Positions 59,547-64,000 of a stretch of DNA of 64,000 nucleotides are shown here, piece by piece. The notes below the pieces were generated by a model. The model had not been told where the DNA came from and did not search any database. It worked only from the letters and a program-made list of their open reading frames with translations. Origin of the DNA: Haematobia irritans (Eukaryota > Arthropoda > Insecta > Diptera > Muscidae); assembly GCF_050003625.1 (NCBI RefSeq), contig NC_134399.1, positions 105,936,615 through 106,000,614 on the forward strand, written 5' to 3'. Both the position numbers and the translations under genes were made by a program. Numbering within the stretch: position 1 is the first letter of the stretch; each line of letters starts with the position of its first letter.

Positions 59547-60802
59547 TTGTATTTATTTAGTCTTTATGAAATTGTTTTTACATCCTGGAAAAGAATAAAC
59601 GTTTAGCACAAAAAGTATATACCTTTTCTTCCAAATACACTTCCTTTCAACGAAAAGCAAATGAGAAACGAACTTTGTTTGTCTAAAATTTCGTTTGGGA
59701 GGAAAGAATTATTTTTTTGCGTGCCGTAGTGAATAGCACTCCTAACCTTCCCTGAAAATTCTTGAAACTTTCCTTCACGTGTGGGGCAAGGAAGGTTGCC
59801 TCTTCGTTCATAACCTGCCTTTGTAAATTTCAAGAAAACTAAAGAATGTTTTTTTTCAGTTTTAGAGGAGGACCTCCTCCCCGACCAAATATCGAAAAGT
59901 GATGTAGCTTACCTTTGTAAACGTCCCAGAAAATGTCAAGCAAATTATAAGCCTAAAGGGGCGTCCAACAAAATCCGTCCAAATATCACAAAATCAGGTA
60001 TCAACTATTAATATCGTAACCTCTCCCCAGTCCTCTGTAAATTTCAAGTAACTCGGTAAAGTTTAATTGTTTCTCTGTATGTACTTAAGAGAAGCGGATG
60101 TCTCCCTATGCCCTTTTATTTTTATTAAAAAATCAGGAACCTGATATAAATTTCATAACCTCACCCATTTTTTCCGTAAAATTTCAGTCAGGGGAGTTTA
60201 GTTTTGTCGGGCAAAGGGGTGGTCCCCCTCCTCGACCAAATATCGAAAAATAATGTAGCGGATTTTTGTCTAGATGCCAACCCCAACATTCAATGAAAAT
60301 TTCAAGCAAATCACATAATTTTGTTCCAAGTTTCAAAAAGTAGGGCAAGGGGGAGGTCCCCCTCCCCATCTACATATGAAATCGTCAGGTACCCCATATT
60401 ATTTCAATAACCTCACCGTATGGTCTCTGTAAATCTCAGATAATTTAGAGAATTTTAGTTTTTTCACTGTACTTTAAAAAAAGTCTAACAAAGGGGAGGT
60501 CCCCCTCCGCCACCAAATATCGAAATATAAAGTAGCGGATCTTTGTCTAAATGCCAAACCCAACCTTTAATGAAAATTTCAACAAAATCGGTTATCTTTG
60601 GTCCAATTTTCAAAAAGTCCGACAAAGAGGAGGTCCCCCTCCGCGACCAGGTGTCAAAAAATTAGGTATCCTTTTTTCACCACATGAACGCCCCCACGAT
60701 TTCTGGAAGTTTCAAGTAAATCGGTTCAGCCGTTTCGGAGCCAACTCGGAACATACAAACAAACAAATAAACAAACATAGATTGAATTTTATATATATAG
60801 AT

Positions 60803-61827
60803 ATTTTACTTATGGTATAATTTGTTGGCCAATGTAAGAGATTAAAATAAATTACATTGTAAAGTTTCCACATAGCGTCTTAAAACCTCAGTATTAGACT
60901 ATTTCTAATTTGTTAAAATGTCCAATACACGTATATGCCACACCAAATAAGTTTTTCTGTTACCGTTATCCAGACAAATTCGAAAAAAATCCACTTTCCC
61001 AGGAATGGAAAAAGTCCGAGAAAAACTATATTTGTGACTAATCAAGTTCATTAATGTGCATATGAATACATTTTCTAATTGAGAAAGCTAGCATACATTG
61101 TTTGTAAAAAAAATTAAATAAACAGCCACGCGCTCTCACTTTCTCATAAAAAAACACACGACAAATGGTGATGTAGCAACAATGCTTCTTAATTTATACT
61201 GCAACAATGTTACATTTAATGTTTTTTGTTCTTTGCAATTTATATATGTTTTACTATGGTAAATTATGATGCGTCCATCATAGAAATTAAAACTGACATC
61301 GACGCTAAAAATGATTATATCTAACATATCTCAAACGTTGCAGTGCAAAATTGAGATTCTAGAATAATAGAGGTTTTCTACTGTTGCTGTTAGAACAAAT
61401 AAGAATATCGATTAGAATGCCATATATATTGAGTCCATTTGAACAATACAGGAAAATAGGAAATCGCTCATTTAGTGTGGGTAATCGAATAATATATTTA
61501 TGTAAGACCTATATGTAAGTCTGAATTCGATTGGCTAATACGTCTATATTTGAAATTTGAGTAACATTGATTTTTATCAAATTATTTCCTTTTAATTTGT
61601 AATTGAAATGTTCCGTAATTTTGCTCACGAAGAGATATTTTCCCTTAATTTAACTTAATGTCTCTCTTTAATCTTTTATTATATATATTTTTATATACTT
61701 TATTTAAACATTACATATATGATCATAGATATATACCTCATAAGCAGTAATGGGGACCATATATTAAGATACACACAGAGAATAGATTAGTTGGAATCCG
61801 GTTGAATTTATAAACATTCTGTATTTA
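60803..61827. other. Unassigned stretch
   Basis: AT-rich; one eroded D-like word set near 61440-61570 (ATATTGAGTCCATT, AAATCGCTCATTTAGTGTGG, GATTGGCTAATACG) also seen at 54170-54300. No gene. Confidence 0.5.
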
Positions 61828-62803
61828 CACGGATGAAAAAGACTGTTTTTCATATGTTTGGCTATAAACATTATATGTTTGGAACACAAATTTTTAAACA
61901 CAATATTTTTGAGTGCAAGCATATAATGTTCATAAACTAGCATAACATGTTTGGGGCATATATGTTAATATGTTAGAACATATTATGTTTGGGACATAAA
62001 ATGTTTTTAAATATAATATGCTTGGATGCAAACATATATTAATTTAGAAATAGCCTATAAACATATATGTGTTTAGTAACTTGGAGCGCTATTTAACAGG
62101 GAGCGATATTGAATTAAGTTGGTGGTTGTTGCTTGTTATTACAAAATTAACATTTTATTTTTCCTTGGGCAATTGATCAGCTACTTCTTTGATCCTTACA
62201 AACTGTGTGGTCCGCTGCTCGAATCCCCGTCCGGCAAAAGGTAAAATTAAAATAAAAAAAAATCATACAATTGAATAATTTCTTCTACAATGTTTGTATT
62301 ACAGAAAAAGGTGCTAAGAACTAAAAAATCTCGTGGAAGTGAGAAAGATGTGGGGGAATATACAATTGGGCAGAAACAAAATTTTGAGCATTCAGGTCGA
62401 AAACCTATGTTGTTAGCACCTATATTACCTGTTTATCTTCATAATTCATTATGATTGTAAATATATAAATAAATAAATAAAATTTTGAGCACAATATTGT
62501 TTGGGAGAATTTTTTTAAGCATATAATATTTTTGGGTGCAAAATGCTTCCAAACATATTATATGTTCACATAATAACATATTGTTTTTTGGAAGACAACA
62601 TTATTGAATTTGGATGCAAAAATACAAAATGTTTGGAAATTGACTACCCAAACATATATTGTTTAGACCAATATGCTTTCAAACATATTATATATTGGAA
62701 GAGATCAAACATATAAATGTTTGTGCAATAGCCAAAAATGTATATGCTTGAAGCAAAATATGTTTGGGAGTATATGTTACAGAAGCGATTTTTTGTGAGC
62801 GTG
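61828..62803 (+). mobile_element. MITE M5, intact (976 bp)
   Basis: CACGGATGAAAAAGACTG at the left and GATTTTTTGTGAGCGTG at the right, flanked by TA on both sides. Ends pair imperfectly. The interior has many AAACATATTATATGTTT-like palindromes around a tRNA-like core with box B GCTCGAATCCCC near 62218, then the AAAAAGGTGCTAAGAACTAA segment shared with M1. Confidence 0.87.
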
Positions 62804-62805
62804 TA

Positions 62806-63429
62806 GAAATAAATAAAAGTTGATTATACCAATTTTCTGTACTTACATGCATTTGTTCATACCTGTAACCATTAGTTGAGATTTTTAACAGATTTTCTGT
62901 TGTCCTACAAGATAATTGGTTGTGGCAACCAAACCTACCTCATTTGATTAATTTTGATTCAAATTGGTTGCTACGACCAACCGTAACTATCATTCAGCAG
63001 TAAGCATTTTCATATAGTATTCACAACCGAATAACATTTCGAAGTTTTTAAATGTCATTTGTATTAATGAAAATAAGTTGAAGAATTTTGTTTTTATTAT
63101 TTGAAACTTTAAAATAAACTAAAAATTGCAAAAAAAATACCGATATTATCTGCTTTTTTTGATCGTAACACAGCAAGAATGGTCTGTGAAGAGGATGTGG
63201 ACAAGAAATACGAAACAATGGTTTGTATTGGAAATGCTTTTTAGAGAACTCAACTCAATGGGCCGCATTCTAGCATGTATGAAACATAAATTCGGAGGTT
63301 GAGGTTCAGCTTGGATTCTGAACTTTGTAAGAGGTAAAATCTACTCTCCCAAGCAGATCGGTTTTACTTCTAGTCCCATGCAATTTGGGTGATCAGTGCT
63401 CCTTCTTTTCCCTGAAGAAGATAATTCGA
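62806..63429. other. Unassigned stretch
   Basis: No gene or element end recognised. A GTTGTGGCAACCAAACCTAC / GTTGCTACGACCAACCGTAA pair near 62920-62985 is a weak inverted repeat. Confidence 0.5.
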
Positions 63430-63950
63430 GAGACCGGTGTGTATGAGAACAATATCAAACCTATACCAATATAAACCAAATTTTTCCAATTTTAGGAAAA
63501 AAAACAAATTAACTCTAGTTTTCCAATTTCAACAAAATCAGATACAAATGTTGGTTTCGAGAAACACAAGAAGTCAGAGCGGGAAATCGGTCTATATGGG
63601 GCTATACCAAAAACTCAAAATATCTATAGATTTAAATTTTCAAGCAACTCGGATAGAAATTGCGATGTCTCGATGCTAAGGAACCCAGCTCAGAGCATCA
63701 CTTTATATGGTGCTATAAAAAACCATCATCAAACTTGACCTGCATACAGACAAAAGACGAGTTTGTGTAAAATATCAGTACGGTAAATTCATTATTGAAA
63801 GCTATAGCGTCATTACAACAGACACACAGCCAGAAATACAGAAGGATATCGTCTTAGAATTTCTCCCTGATCAAGAACATATATAGTTTATATAGTCGGA
63901 AATCGATATTTCGTTTGCGTTACAAGCGGAATGAAAAATATAAAGGGTGA
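63430..63950 (+). mobile_element. Family C element, diverged 3' part (C5)
   Basis: One or two eroded C units (GGGAAATCGGTCTATATGGG, TTGACCTGCATACAGACAAA), then TTAGAATTTCTCCCTGATCA, and TTACAAGCGGAATGAAAAAT. The tail is missing where a mariner-type element is inserted. Confidence 0.7.
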
Positions 63951-63952
63951 TT

Positions 63953-64000
63953 CTTTTGAGGTTAGGATTTTCATGCATTAGTATTTGACAGATCACGTGG
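63953..64000 (+). mobile_element. Left end of a Tc1/mariner element, cut by the window
   Basis: A TA (63951-63952) is followed by AAGGGTGATTCTTTTGAGGT and ATGCATTAGTATTTGACAGA. I recognise this as the start of a common dipteran mariner-type element; its first eight bases equal those of the ITmD37E element at 34834. The rest is off the window. Confidence 0.55.

Larger units (their letters stand above)
56807..59723. mobile_element. MITE M1, second copy, split by A5
   Basis: The left end CACGCAAAGAAAAAAAAAGT and right end TTATTTTTTTGCGTG match the M1 at 24888 in inverted orientation. Without A5 the copy is about 815 bp against 923; part of the difference is a deletion in the second tRNA-like core. 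No clear TA duplication at this site. Confidence 0.85.
55901..60802 (+). mobile_element. Unclassified ACTAGCGTAACGCG repeat, host of a nest
   Basis: It begins ACTAGCGTAACGCGACCCGC and ends AACAAACATAGATTGAATTT, TATATATATAGAT. Two host blocks (55901-56806 and 59724-60802) carry recurring modules: CGACCAAATATCGAAAAATN, GTAGCGGATTTTTGTCTAGA, GGAGGTCCCCCTCCNCGACC. They recur about every 290 bp in the right block. Similar end sequences are widespread in insects; I cannot assign a superfamily. M1 is inserted in it. Confidence 0.6.

Overview
This 64 kb window comes from a higher dipteran, probably a calyptrate fly such as a muscid; the assignment is inference. Codon usage and protein similarity of the three genes are dipteran, introns are long and AT-rich, and at least three quarters of the sequence is transposon-derived. 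There is nothing bacterial, no operon, no CRISPR array and no functional tRNA or rRNA gene that I can support.

Genes, all on the + strand. (1) 5552-6281 is the last coding exon of the sex peptide / myoinhibitory peptide receptor SPR, a class A GPCR. The exon begins inside the DRY motif and carries TM4-TM7; the upstream exons lie outside the window. After its tandem stop codons the same frame stays open for about 380 nt (6285-6668). (2) 32317-34296 and (3) 43909-45969 are two intronless, secreted or membrane-anchored M13 (neprilysin-like) metallopeptidase paralogues in tandem. Their zinc site is intact but the substrate-binding NAYY/NAFY motif is altered. SPR and the two peptidases show no sign of working together.

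Repeat layout. Four related families, named here A, B, C and D, make up most of the rest. Each has a head (ACAAGTA..., then a GC-rich hairpin), an array of about 153-bp units, a GACG/GACA simple repeat, a conserved ATCGACTCAGAATT-like block, and a tail hairpin ending GGGTATAAAAA. Sequence near the head is inverted at the tail, and this pair co-varies from family to family. The layout resembles Helentron-associated elements (DINE-1/HINE), but that classification is not proven. Copies: A at 1612-5265, 21133-24079, 24080-25840, 30047-32220, 57445-59546; B at 10829-12366, 19443-21132, 26510-29275, 49660-50866; C at 13736-15916, 19526-19935, 47003-48562, 51118-52839, 63430-63950; D at 985-1309 and 53172-55799. 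A 29-bp minisatellite (core TTCTATAGAA) occurs inside A and D elements and also forms two very large arrays (7911-12450 and 39790-43450).

Inserted into these are a group of MITE-like elements with CAC...GTG ends and TA or TG target duplications (here M1, M3, M4, M5, M6 and a foldback element), several of which carry tRNA-like pol III promoter cores. Others are a CCCAGCAAAA-ended MITE (M7), a hAT-type element with an 8-bp duplication, a piggyBac-type MITE with TTAA duplication, three copies of a tRNA-derived SINE with a CCTAA tail, an ITmD37E-like Tc1/mariner element, fragments of a DD41D (rosa-like) mariner and a LINE fossil. Target duplications and interrupted copies reveal three- and four-level nests at 55901-60802 and 46440-49320.
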